From Euleptes europaea (taxonomy: Eukaryota > Chordata > Lepidosauria > Squamata > Sphaerodactylidae), in contig NC_079321.1 of assembly GCF_029931775.1 (NCBI RefSeq), positions 3,875,001 to 3,939,000 on the forward strand: 64,000 bases of DNA, written 5' to 3'. Position numbers and translations under genes: made by a program. The notes under the pieces are model-generated. The model was not told where the DNA came from and did not search any database. It saw only the letters and a program-made list of their open reading frames with translations. Position 1 is the stretch's first letter; every line of letters starts with the position of its first letter. Positions 1 through 10,748 of the stretch are shown here, one piece after another.

Positions 1-111
1 TTAAATCCTTCCAGTGAGACAAATAACATTGGGCGTCAAGTTTTAATTGAATCATGTCTTGATCTTTAAGTGTGTGTGTGGGGCGGCGGGGAGGAGACAA
101 AGGAACGAACT

Positions 112-455
112 CCGTGGTGTAGTGGTTAGAGTATCTTACTAGGATTTGGGACACCCATGTTCTAATCCAGGGGTGTCAAACATAAGGCCCATGGGCCAGA
201 TCATGCCCCTTGAGAGCTCTTATCCGGCCCGTGAGCCAACCGACACAGGCACCCCCTTCAGTCCAAATCCGGGCTGGTGAGGCCTGGCCCGGCCCAACCA
301 AGTGACATGAATGGCATATCCGGCCCTCGTAACAAATAGGTTCAACACGCCTGTTCTAATCCCTGTTTTACCACGGCAACTGGCTTGGAGACCTTGGGCC
401 AATCTCAAGCTTTCAGCCTAGCCTACCTCACAGTGCTGTTGTGAGATAAGGATGG
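112..455 (+). repeat. MIR/CORE-like SINE split by a hAT element
   Basis: A tRNA-like head (GTGGTGTAGTGGTTAGAG) and a CORE-like body (CCTTGGGCCAATCTCAAG, then CTACCTCACAGTGCTGTTGT) are separated by the hAT copy at 168-353. The SINE is older than the hAT insertion. Confidence 0.7.
168..353. mobile_element. Short hAT element with 8-bp target duplication
   Basis: Ends CAGGGGTGTCAAAC and TTCAACACGCCTG form imperfect terminal inverted repeats. They are flanked by TTCTAATC at 160-167 and 354-361. No coding capacity. A second family member lies at about 39896-40635. Confidence 0.8.
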
Positions 456-476
456 AAGACAGAAAGACACATGACA

Positions 477-712
477 CACGAAGCTGCCTTATCCAGAATC
501 AAAGTCTGAATCCTTATACTGAATCAGACCCTGGGTACATCAAAGTCAGTATTGTCTAATCAGACCGGCAGCGGCTCTCCAGGGTCTCAGGCAGAAAAGG
601 GTCTTTCACTTCACCTACTTGCCTAGTCCCTTTAACTGGAGATACCAGGGATTGAACCTGGGTCCTTCTGCATGCCAAGCAGATGCTCTACCACTGAGCC
701 GCAGCCCCTCCA
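477..712 (-). repeat. tRNA-Ala-like SINE with CR1-like tail
   Basis: Read on the minus strand, it has the tRNA-like head GGCTCAGTGGTAGAGCATCT, then GGCATGCAGAAGG and a B-box-like GGTTCAATCCC, and ends with the tail CAGTATAAGGCAGCTTCGTG. About ten more copies lie in the window. Confidence 0.75.
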
Positions 713-927
713 GACCAATGGTCCCCATTGGGGGAAAAGGCAGGGTACAAAATGAAGTACATGAATAAATAACAAGCATTTATTTATTTTAAAAAGTTTT
801 TATCCAACTTTGCCCCCTGAGTCAAGGCAGCTTGCAGTGATCATCTAAAAACATTTCCAATTAAAACCAAAATAAATACAAACCCTCTTTGAAAAGATGC
901 CTGCTACTAAACCCCGTGGATAAGGAG

Positions 928-1235
928 CCCTGTGGCACAGAGTGGTAAGCTGCAGCACTGCAGTCGAAGCTCTGCTCATGACCTGAGTTCAATCACGGAA
1001 GTCGGTTTCAGGTCGCCGGCTCAAGGTTGACTCAGCCTTCCATCCTTCCAAGGTTGGAAAAATGAGGACCCAGCTTGCTGGGGGTAAAGGAAAGACGACT
1101 AGGGAAGGCACTGGCAAACCACCCCATAAACAAAGTCTGCCTAGGAATCATCGGGATGTGACGTCACCCCATGGGTCAGGAATGACCCGGTGCTTGCACA
1201 GGGGACCTTTACCTTTACTAAACCCACCTCAAAAG
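928..1235 (+). repeat. Sauria-type SINE
   Basis: Starts GGAGCCCTGTGGCACAGAG. It carries the body GGCTCAAGGTTGACTCAGCC and ends in GGTGCTTGCACAGGGGACC followed by TTTACC repeats, the usual arrangement of lizard Sauria/Squam SINEs as I remember them. Other copies lie at 15052-15352 (minus) and 41058-41345 (plus). Confidence 0.75.
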
Positions 1236-1278
1236 CCCTACATGGTGGCCTTGAATTGCCTCCTGAAGATCTCCTAGG

Positions 1279-1605
1279 CCAGCGTGGTGTGGTGGTTAAG
1301 AGCGGTGGGTTGGAGCGGCGGACTCTGATCTGGAGAACCGGCTTTGATTCCCCACTCCTCCACATGAGTGGTGGAGGCTAATCTGGTGAACTGGATTTGT
1401 TTCCCCTCTCCTCCACATGAAGCCAGCTGGGTGGCCTTGGGCTAGTCACAGCTCTCTCAGCCCCACCTACCTCACAGGGTGCCTGTTGTGGGGAGAGGAA
1501 GGGAAGGTGATTGTAAGCCGGTTTGATTCTTCCTTATGTGGTGGAGAAAGTCAGCATATAAAAACCAACTCCTCCTCCTATTCCTCTTCTCCTCCTCCTC
1601 CCCTT
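1279..1605 (+). repeat. CORE-type SINE, near full length
   Basis: Head GCCAGCGTGGTGTGGTGGTT, CORE-like motif GTGGCCTTGGGCTAGTCACA, then CTACCTCACAGGGTG and a pyrimidine tail of CTC/CTT triplets. This is the commonest SINE family in the window. Confidence 0.8.
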
Positions 1606-2540
1606 CAGGGAGCCCGTTCCACAGAGTCACGATGGAAAAGGCCCTGGGCTCTGGTCAATGCCAGACGGGCCACCCTGAATGGTGGGTTAGCCAACAGACA
1701 GGCATCTGATTACCAGAATTGGCAAACAGGGGCATATGGGAGGAGATTCCTTCAATATGCTTACTGGAGTAAGAAATATTTTTTTAAAAAAATGTTGAAA
1801 TCATAGTCAGATGTAAATGTTGTAGTAAAACGTTGAACATAGTAAAACATGGTAAAATGTTGAAAACATAGATCTAAATAGCATTAGGTGCCTGTCTAGG
1901 GGAATGTTTTGGAACACCCACCTAGTTTCCCACTCATTTATATCATGTATCCAGCACATTATACAGTTCTACTCCAAAGAAAGATAATGTCCTGAGGAAT
2001 GGTTCAGAGACATCCTACTGTCTCTCTGCATGCTGCTTCCCTCCCAAACAGACAATTTCTCTGTGGTAGACAAAGGCACCCTGGGAAAGAGTGAAGTAGA
2101 CCCAACTCAAAGAGTAACCGTCCTCGTTACTTGGCGAGGTGACTTTTACCTCCCCGGGGGGGCTATAAACAGCAGTTAAAGCACGTCAAAACAGTAAAAA
2201 AAAAAGTGAATTTGTTCTATTATTTTTTTCACTGCCAAGCTTAAAGAGTTTATAAACTGAAAGAGAAATTGAAATCCATTTAACTTTTTTTTTTTTTGTA
2301 TGCGGTCTAATATCCAAGGTGCCAGCTTTAGCGTTAGTCGTTTCTTTGAAAGTTGCTATCGGGTCATTAGCAAAGGTGTTAAAAGGCAGTGCATCGTTAG
2401 GCAAAACAACACATTGATTTGGAAATCTGTAATAAATGCTAGTTTATGAAATATGAAGGGAGGGGGAATCATAACTTATGAATTAGACAAGCGGTCTAGT
2501 TAAATACCTATGGTTTCCTGAGAGGAACTATTAAGTGTTT

Positions 2541-3160
2541 AAGAACTCAGAAGAACCTTGCGGGATCAGACCAGTGAGGGTCCATCTAGTCCAGCATCCT
2601 GTCTCAAACAGTGGCCAACCAGTCCCTCTGGAGGTCCAACATCAGGGCATAGAGGATAAGGCCTTCATAAGAACATCAGAAGAGCCCTGCTGGATCAGAC
2701 CAGTAGTCCATCTAGTCCAGCATTCTGTCTCACACAGTGGCCAACCAGTTCCTCTGGAGGTCCAACATCAGGGCATAGAGGCCAAGGCCTTCATAAGAAC
2801 CTAAGAAGAGCCCTGAGGGAACAGACCAGTGAGGGTCCATCTAGTCCAGCATCCTGTCTCACACAGTAGCCAACCAGTTCCTCTGGAGGTCCAACAACAG
2901 GACACAGAGGATAAGGCCTTCATAAGAACATCAGAAGAGCCCTGCTGGATCAGACCAGTGAGGGTCCATCTAGTCCAGCATCCTGTCTCACACAGTGGCC
3001 AACCAGTTCCTCTGGAGGTCCAACCACAGGCCATAAAGGCCAAGGCCTTCTCCTAATGTTGCCTCCTGGCACTGGGATTCAGAGGTTGACTGCCTCTGAA
3101 CGTGGAGGTTCCGTTTGGCCACCATGGCTAGTAGCCCCTGATAGACCTCTCCTCCGTTAG
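2541..3160 (-). repeat. CR1-type 3' end with four tandem 126-129 bp units
   Basis: Units start at 2541, 2669, 2795 and 2924. Each runs from AAGAAC-AGAAGAGCCCTGCTGG through CATCTAGTCCAGCATCCTG to AGGCCTTCAT. The normal upstream part of the repeat (CTGGCACTGGGATTCAGAGG, minus orientation) follows once at about 3060-3160. The repetition leaves open frames on both strands, which I do not read as genes. Confidence 0.75.
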
Positions 3161-3625
3161 TTCCCATGAAGAAAAAACACAGAAGCCCTTGGCAGACGTT
3201 ACGCTGGTGTAACATTCACATGACAAGGGAGCATGAGAGGGGTGGGGGTGGGAGAATGGCATTATTAACTCTGCAATTAAAAATATCAATGGACTTTGGA
3301 CTGGAACATGTAATACGGACAGAAATTTCATCTTTGCATACAGGCTTGCGCATTGCAAGAGAGGATGGTAAACTCACCTGTTGTGCCTGAAGAAAAATAT
3401 TAACTTGTTACACCTGCTGACCCCCCCCCCACTCCCCACCATAACAACACCATTAAAGTACACCTTGACGGCATTCGAAGCCAGAATGCTCTCCTAACCA
3501 TTTCCTTTCCAGAGAATCTGTTCAGCGCATTAAGAAAATTTCTCTACCTGCAGTCCCATCTAGTGGTGATAAAAAGAAAAAACAGGCACAACTTTTGGAA
3601 AAATCAAAAGCTGTCATTTTATCTC

Positions 3626-6395
3626 TGTGTGTGTGTGTGTGTGTTAAGTGCCGTCAAGTCGCTTCGGACTCATGGCGACCCTATGAATCAATGTCCTCCA
3701 AAGTGTCCTATCCTTAACAGCCTTGCTCAGATCTTGCAAATTGAGGGCCGTAGCTTCCTTTATAGTCAATCCATCTCTTGTTGGGTCTTCCTCTTTTCCT
3801 GCTGCCCTCAACTTTTCCTAGCATGATTTTCTTTTCCAGTGACTCTTGTCTTCTCATAATATGTCCAAAGTTCGACAGCCTCAGTTTAGTCATTTTAAAT
3901 TCTAGGGTCAGTTCAGGCTTGATTTGATCTAAAGCCCACTGATTTGGTTTTTTTTTTTTTTTTTGGCGGTCCAGGGTATCTATAACACTCCTCCAACACC
4001 ACATTTCAAAAGAATCTACTTTCTTCCCATCAGCTTTTTTCATTTTCCAGCTCTCACACCCATACGTAGTAATAGGGAATACGATGGCATGAATTAATGT
4101 AGACTTGATGGCCAGTGACACATCCTTACACTTAAGAACCTTTTGTAGCTCCTTCATGGCTGCCCTTCCCAGTCTCAATCTCCTTCTGATTTCTTGGCTG
4201 CAGTCTCCCTTTTGGTTGATGGTGGAGCCAAGGAATAGAAAGTCTTCAACAATTTCAATTTCCTCATCGTCAACCTTAAAGTTGTATAATTCTCCTGTAG
4301 TCATTACTTTTGTTTTCTTGCTGTTCAGCTGTAGTCCTGCTTTGGCACTTTCTCTTTTAACTTTAGCAGTAGCTGTTTCAAGTCTTCACTATTTTCTGCC
4401 AGTAATGTAGTATCATCGGCATATCTCAAATTGTTAATGTTCCTCCCCCCAATTTTCACTCCACCTTCCTCTAAATTAGGGGTGGGGAACCTCAGGCCCA
4501 CGGGCCGGAAGCGGCCCGCGACATCATCTTAAACAGTCCGCGGACTCCCTTGGCCGGTGATGGCGGAGAGCCCTGCTGCTGCTGCGGCGGCAGTGGCATT
4601 CCAGGTGCTGCCGCATCGCAGTGATAGTGCAAGCCAGCAGCCAGAAATTTCCTTCTGAGCCGGGGTCCAGCAGCCTCTTTTGTGTGTGGAGGATTGTGGG
4701 GCCTTTCCTCCCAAGCCTCCCCACTCCCTTCTTGGTTCCTCCCCTCTCGCAGTTTGCACGGAGCAGTCCCAGCTCGCCTCTTCTCCCATCCCCATTTCCC
4801 TTCTCTGCTCTACACAACTCCTCCCCCCATCCTAATTACTTGTCCCAGTAAATTCTTGTTGATTGTCTTCCAAATCTTGGTTCAAGTTAACTCTGCTCCC
4901 CGTCCTAATCGCTTGCCCCGTCCTAATCACTTGCTGTGCCTATTCTCTTCAGTCTTGTGGGGGGGCGGGCGGGGGAGAGAGTTCTTTGTTAAAAGCAGTT
5001 GGCTTAAAGTGGCAAGGGGTTTATTTATTTGTACTGGAGACTCAGCTTTCCCCTCCGGGTGAAATCTGCTCTCCACGGAGCAGTCCCAGCTTGCTTCTTC
5101 TCCCCTCCCCCTCGTTTCCCTTCTCTGCATCTTTGCTCAATGCAACTCCACTCCCTGTCCTCATTACTCGCCCCGGTAAGTTATTGTTGATTGTCTTCCA
5201 AATCTTGGTTCAAGTTAAGTCTGCTACCGTTCGTTTTTATTTTATGTCTTTGCAGACGGGGGAAGGAAAGTTATGACCTCTTTAGTAACACTCACACTTC
5301 TTTCTTCTTCGCCACACGCCAAGGGCGCTCTCTCGCTGGCATTTGGACCCCCAGCAGAATGTTGCTGCAGTCTTGTTGTGGTTTTCCTCGAGGCCCCTGG
5401 TTGGCCACTATGTGAGCAGACTGCTGGACTGGATGGACCTTGGTCTGATCCAGGAGGGTTTTTCTTATGTGGGGGTGGGGGGTGGGGGGAGGGAAATGGC
5501 AGAGAGATTTGGAAGGGAAGGCTTTAAGAGGGGAATGGACATGGAGAAGAGGGCTATCCATGGCTGCTAGTCAAAATGGAGTCCAGTCATGATGCATGCT
5601 TATTCTCTCCAATCTCAGAGGAGCATGCCTGTGATATTAGGTGCCATGGAATACAGGCAGAATGTTGCTGCAGTCTTGTTTGTGGGCGGGGGGAGGGAAA
5701 TGTTTAATAATTAATTAAATATAGCAAACTAATTTTTAAGTTGATAATTCTGTACGGCCTCCAAATGATTTTATAAATATCGAAATGGCCCTTGGCAGAT
5801 AAAAGGTTCCCCTCCCCTGCTCTAAATCTAATCCAGCTTTCCTAATGATATGTTCTGCATACAGATTGAAGAGGTAGGGAGATAAAATACATCCTTGTCT
5901 AACACCTTTGCCAATTGGAAACCATTCTGTTTCTCCATATTCTGTCCTAGCCGTGGCCTCTTGTCCAGAATACAGGTTGCGCATCAAAACGATCAGATGT
6001 TGTGGCACACCCATTTCCTTTAAAACCAGCCACAGCTTTTCATGACCCACAGTCAAAAGCTTTGCTGTAATCTATGAAACACAAGCTGATTTTCTTCTGA
6101 AATTCTCTCGTATGCTCCACTAACCAACCAAGTTTGCAATATGATCTCTAGTGCCTCTTCCTCTTCTGAATCCAGCTTGAACATCAGGCATTTCTCATTC
6201 CATATATGGTAACAGTCTTTGTTGTAGAATTTTAAGCATCACTTTACTTGAATGAGAAATTAATGTGATGGTTCGATAGTTGCTGCAATCTTTGACATCT
6301 CCTTTCTTTGGAATTGGGATGTAAACTGATAGTTTCCAGTCTGTGGGCCATTGTTTTGTTTTCCATATTTGTTGGCATATGGGCCTCATCCAACC
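3626..6395 (-). mobile_element. BovB (RTE) LINE, 5'-truncated, split by a hAT element
   Basis: A minus-strand reverse transcriptase remnant. The 3' end is TTAAGTGCCGTCAAGTCGCT beside a GT repeat at 3626. RT blocks readable on the minus strand include GYSGQEATARTEYGE-like residues with GVRQGCILSPYLFNLYAEHI (5736-6056) and YIPIPKKGDVKDCSNYR (6195-6389). The downstream part has [20 protein letters not shown] and [20 protein letters not shown] (3714-4304). A hAT element occupies 4477-5819. The element is a broken, 5'-truncated copy. Confidence 0.9.
4477..5819. mobile_element. 1.34-kb hAT element inserted in BovB
   Basis: Termini TAGGGGTGGGGAACCT and AGGTTCCCCTCCCCTG are inverted repeats, and the 8-bp target duplication CTCTAAAT sits at 469-476 relative to 4000 and at 5820-5827. 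The interior is non-coding and pyrimidine-rich. One block (GGAGCAGTCCCAGCT through GTCTTCCAAATCTTGGTTCA) occurs twice, near 4757 and 5078. CR1-like pieces lie at 5390-5470 and 5575-5680. Confidence 0.85.
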
Positions 6396-6615
6396 TTGAA
6401 CACAACCCTAGTTTCAGTCAGATATGGAATGAATCATGGCACCAAGTTGCCAGGTCTGATCCTGAGTGAATCTACTCCCTCAGGAGAGTTTTCGAACCTC
6501 CAACTGCTATTATCCAACACTCCTTCCAAAATATTGTCGAAGGCTTTCACGGTCAGAGTTCATTGGTTCTTGTAGGTTATCCGGGCTGTGTAACCGTGGT
6601 CTTGGTATTTTCTTT

Positions 6616-6660
6616 CCTGACATTTCGCCAGCAGCTGTGGCAGGCAACTTCAGAGGAGTA
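6616..6660 (-). ncRNA. Hammerhead-ribozyme-like motif, decayed
   Basis: Minus-strand counterpart of the motif at 7486-7530, in the other terminal region of the Penelope-like dimer. The stem II arms (GCCTGCC / GCTGGC) and the region before the cleavage site are recognisable, but the catalytic core is not fully kept, so activity is unlikely. Confidence 0.4.
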
Positions 6661-7485
6661 ACACTGAAGGACAGTGTCTCTCAGTGTCAAGTGTGTAGGA
6701 AGAGTAATATATAGTCAGAAAGGGGTTGGGTTTGAGCTGAATCATTGTCCTGCAAAAAGTATCAAAGGTAACATGCTAATCATTGTCCTGTAAGTATCCA
6801 GATAATGTGCTAATGAGGGTGTGGTATGTTAATATGGAGCCATTGTATCCTGAAGTGATCTGTTAATGTGTGAAATCCAAAGCTAATCTGCATGGCTATT
6901 GTGGACTGTAGCCTTTGTTAGTCTGGAGGTTTTCAGGACAGGAAGCCAAGCCTTATTCATTCTTAAACTCTCTTCTTTTCTGTTAAAGTTGTGGTGATGT
7001 TTATGAATTTCAATGGCTTCTCTGTGCAATCTGACAAAATAGTTGGTAGAATTGTCCAGTCTTTCAGTGTCTTGGAATAAGACCCTGTGTCCTGTTTGTG
7101 TCAGTCCATGTTCAGCCACTGCTGATTTCTCAGGTTGGCCAAGTCTGCAGTATCTTTCATGTTCTTTTATCCTTGTTTGTATGCTGCGTTTTGTTTGTAT
7201 CCTTGTTTGTATGCTGAGTTTTGTTGTCCCGATGCAGCTGTGGACAAGTTTACATCGGGACAACAAAACGCAGCCTACAAACAAGGATAAAAGTACATGA
7301 AAGATATTGCAGACTTGGCCAACCTGAGAAATCAGCAGTGGCTTGATACTTACAGGACAATGATTAGAACATTACCTTTGATACTTTTTGCAGGACAATG
7401 ATTCAGCTCAAACCCAACCCCTTTCTGACTATATATTACTCTTCCTACACACTTGACACTGAGAGACACTGTCCTTCAGTGTTAC

Positions 7486-7530
7486 TCCTCTGAAGATGCC
7501 TGCCACAGCTGCTGGCGAAACGTCAGAAAA
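7486..7530 (+). ncRNA. Hammerhead-ribozyme-like motif in Penelope-like terminus
   Basis: Core CTGAAGA (7490-7496) fits CUGANGA. Stem II pairs GCC.GC with GC.GGC (one mismatch). GAAA is at 7517-7520, followed by the palindrome ACGT and a C as the expected cleavage nucleotide (7524). Stem I is only two clear pairs (CT/AG). Hammerheads are known from Penelope-like elements; this assignment is by eye. Confidence 0.5.
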
Positions 7531-7731
7531 GAAAATACCAAGACCACGGTTACACAGCCCGTATAACCTACAAGAACCAATGAACTCCTTCCAAAACCCC
7601 ACCCCAAGCTCTGCACGTGAGAATGTACTAATCCCAGTTAGTTGGATAAGGCCTGCCACTTCCTTCAATCTCTGGGGGACACTTGGTTCCTCTGGAGAAA
7701 ATAAAAGGGTCCTCTAAACTGCTGACCTGAC

Positions 7732-8260
7732 CTGGATGGCCTTAGACTAGCCTGATCTCATCAGATCGCAGAAGCTAAGCAGGGTCGGCCCTGGTTAGTG
7801 CTTGGATGGGAGACCACCCAGGAAGCCCAGGGTTACTACGCAGAGGCAGGCAATGACAAACCACCTCGGTTTGTCTCTTGCCTTGACCTGGATGGCCCAG
7901 GCTAGACTGATCTTGTCAGATCTTGGAAGTTAAGCAGGATCAGCCCTGGTTAGTATTTGGATGGGAGACTACCAAGGAAGTCCAGGCAGTCAATGGCAAA
8001 CTGCCTCTGATCTGGATGGCCCAGGCTAGACTGATCTTTTCAGATCTTTGAAGCTAAGCAGGATCAGCCCTGGTTAGTATTTGGATAGGAGACCACCACA
8101 GAAGTCCAGGGATTTATTACTGGTTGATTTGATTTGTATCCCGCCCCTCCCCGGCCAAGGTGGGGCTCGGGGCGTCTCCTCCTCAGAAGCAGGCAATGGC
8201 CAACCACTTCTGAAGGTCTCTTGCCTTGAAAACCCCACCAACGTCACCACATGTCAGCTG
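7732..8260 (+). repeat. Three tandem 5S-rRNA-derived SINE units
   Basis: Each unit holds 5S-like internal promoter text: AGAAGCTAAGCAGGGTCGGC and TTGGATGGGAGACCACCCAG at about 7765-7825, with diverged versions at about 7905-7975 and 8035-8100. Pol III 5S rRNA has GAAGCTAAGCAGGGTCGGGC and TTGGATGGGAGACCGCCTGG. The repeats of the trailing block GGCAATGGCAAACCACCTC and their poor 5S ends show SINEs, not 5S genes. Confidence 0.8.
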
Positions 8261-8261
8261 T

Positions 8262-8412
8262 GACTGGACGGCCCTTTCCACTACCATAAACTGGGAGAGA
8301 ACTGCGACAGGCCCAAGGTCACCCAACAGGCTTCATGTGGAGGAGCGGGGAATCAAACACGGTTCCCCAGATTAGAGTCCACCACTCTTAACCACTACAC
8401 AACACTGAGAGA
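8262..8412 (-). repeat. CORE-type SINE fragment
   Basis: Contains the minus-strand head and middle: CAAGGTCACCCAACAGGC, TTCATGTGGAGGAGCGGGGA and CTCTTAACCACTACACAACA. It ends directly at a GGAA microsatellite. Confidence 0.75.
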
Positions 8413-8417
8413 AAGAG

Positions 8418-8530
8418 AGAGGAAGGAAGGAAGGAAGGAAGGAAGGAAGGAAGGAAGGAAGGAAGGAAGGAAGGAAGGAAGGAAGGAAGGAAGGAAGGAA
8501 GGAAGGAAGGAAGGAAGGAAGGAAGGAAGG
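8418..8530 (+). repeat. (GGAA)n microsatellite, about 27 units
   Basis: Uninterrupted GGAA repeats of about 110 bp next to a SINE head. Runs of this kind can bind ETS factors in some settings; nothing here shows such a role. Confidence 0.95.
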
Positions 8531-9780
8531 CGGGCTGATTGGGAGAAAACCAGCTATGCTTTCGGAGATCAGGCAAAGCAAAACACAAGAAGATTTTTGC
8601 CATAAAAACCTTTACTGCATGGCAAGAAAGCCCTATGTCAAATGCAAGAAGATGTTTGTGGGCGCAGATACATTGGGGTTGGGAATATTTTGGACTTAGG
8701 TATAGAGAAGGGGAGAAAGTGGGCTCTAGAGCTTTAAATCCCCACTTTCTGTTTCATCTGATTAGCCTTGGAGTCACAGTTACTGCTGTTATTGTTGAGG
8801 AACAAAGAAGGGGTAGCAATCGGCTGGAAGGAGAAACAGGCATGCAGAACTTCCCTAGGTGATGGGCGGGCAGGGATTTGTGACACAGATAAGTAGGGAT
8901 GTTAAACATGGGGGGGGAGCATGGGAATAAGAAGAGGAAATTAGATAAACCAGAAAGGTTTTTTTTTTTTAAAATGACTGGGGAAGGTAACCAAGAGAAC
9001 GAGAAAGGAGATTATGTGCAAAGAGGCGAACACTGAGACAACTTCGAACAAATTCATGGACGTTCAACAAGGCTCCTGTCTAAGTGGAACTGTAATAGGA
9101 TAAATTTGGTACAGATAAGCCGACGGAGTGCAAGAACTGAAAGGGGAAAGGTCCAGGAAAGGAAAGGGAGAAAAACAGTCACATTGACTATTGAGAATTA
9201 AAGACAAGGGAGATGGGGGGAAAAGAAATTGAGAATAAGTAACCTCTGCTCCAACAGACGTAGACTTCCTCTCAATGATTCGGGACAGTTTGATATTATG
9301 GATTTTTTGGGTCATTTATATTGTAATCCTTATATATTGTGCAAAAACAAACAAAAAAACAAATACAAAAAAACCCAGTAGGCCTAATACTAAACCAGCA
9401 TAATCATCATATCTGAACAACTTTAGGACAACCATGACATTCTCAGCATTAAGAGAAAGGTTGATCAAGAGGTTCTCAATTATTGGTGAAACGTTATCCC
9501 CTAGGGATATCCCAGGTAGGAGCCCAGAAATGTGTTCTAGAGTTCCTTTCTTCCCAGGTGTGTTCAGGGCGGGGCCATTTTCCCGACCTGAAATGGCTTC
9601 AGGGAGCTGCCGTTTTTCCATTTGGGCAACTTAACATGTCACCGTGGGGGGAAACGGCTCGAGGGAGAGACCCCTCTCCCAACGGTCCTGATCCAAATTG
9701 GTCCACATGGGCTTGGGAAATGTGGAAGTCCAGAACATGACTCTCACCCTGACCCAGTGACATCCCCTGAGAAACGGTAA
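8531..9780. other. KIF16B: Intron stretch without recognised features
   Basis: Mixed-composition intron sequence with no repeat family, exon or RNA gene that I can name. Short homopolymer runs occur near 8910 and 8960, and an A-rich patch near 9345-9375. Confidence 0.5.
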
Positions 9781-9865
9781 TGTGCATTTAGGTCCTTGGA
9801 TGGGAGACTGCCAAGGAAGACCAGGGTTGCTACACATTGGAAAATCAACTCTGTTCATCTCTTGC

Positions 9866-10115
9866 CTTGAGGTGGAAATTCATGAGGTCATCTGGTCCAA
9901 CCCCCTGCACAATGCAGGAAATTCACGGCTACCTCCCTTCCACACCCTCATCGACCCCTACTCCATGTCCAGAAGATGGGGAGAAAGCCCTCCAGGATCC
10001 CTGGTCAATCTGGCCTGGAGGAAAATTGCTTCCTGACCCCAAAGTGGTGATCGGCATTTCCCTGGGCATGCAAGCAAGGGCCAACGAAAGCCAATAGTTT
10101 GAGGCAAAATTTTAA
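9866..10115 (-). repeat. CR1 LINE 3' end
   Basis: Contains GGTCATCTGGTCCAACCCCC and TGCACAATGCAGGAAATTCA, then GATGGGGAGAAAGCCCTCC and the CCTGACCCCAAAGTGGTGAT block seen again at 20592-20835. A short 5S-SINE piece (TTGGATGGGAGACTGCCAAG) precedes it at 9790-9835. Confidence 0.75.
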
Positions 10116-10748
10116 ATCTCACGACCCAATTATGAAACTGTGACAAACAGAGATGTCACCCTCTTTCCTTCCCAACAGGAAATTCTGTCACACTGAGGAA
10201 AATTCCCAAGACAGGTGAGCAGTTTCAGCAAGTCAACTGAAAACACAAGAACCCCCCTTTCAAAAAATACACAGTTCATCAGGACACGGATTTTGTACAA
10301 AGCTGGTGACATTTGGGAAGATGGCACATGGCAGATGGGGTCAGGAAAGTCAACATCTTCTGTGGGATTTCAAAGCTAGGCAGCTTTGGCACACAATTAT
10401 AAACAGCAAACAGCCGAATTATGGCATAAAAGCATTTCCAAGTAGGTAGACAAAACCACAAAGGCAGATCTAATAACAAACCATCGAGGTCAGGTTGTAA
10501 TCATAAATAACCATACTTGTGCTATCTAAGAGGATTGCGGAGAATAAAACCAGAAGGCACAACTCTCTTGTCTCCTCCTAGTCACTGAGAAAAAGAATCT
10601 GGAGGGAACAGGGGGGGGGGGATATTTTTAGCATTAGATAACCAGCAGATTTCCTCCAAAGTTAGCCAAAGGGAGACCTGCAGTTCAAGTAGGGCCTCTG
10701 GTTCATGTATAACAAGTATCGGACGGCCAATTTTTTACTTTGGTATTT

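Larger units (their letters stand above)
6532..7583. mobile_element. Penelope-like element, inverted dimer
   Basis: Two pieces of one element face each other. 6532 to about 7250 reads on the minus strand and about 7245-7583 on the plus strand. Both outer ends carry the same terminal sequence (AAGAACCAATGAACTC and its complement). The minus-strand piece encodes a GIY-YIG endonuclease remnant, with SIQTRIKEHERYCRLGQPEK and LDNSTNYFVRLHREAIEIHK, typical of Penelope-like retroelements. A 13-bp target duplication ACTCCTTCCAAAA lies at 6519-6531 and 7584-7596. No reverse transcriptase region remains. Confidence 0.8.

Noticed and set aside
2535-3056. Repeat-rich protein with QHPVSHSGQPVPLEVQ units
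   Set aside because: The frame is a by-product of four tandem CR1 3' units whose length keeps frames open on both strands.
7760-7830. 5S rRNA gene
   Set aside because: Only the internal promoter region matches. The ends are wrong and the unit carries a SINE trailing block, with several diverged tandem copies.
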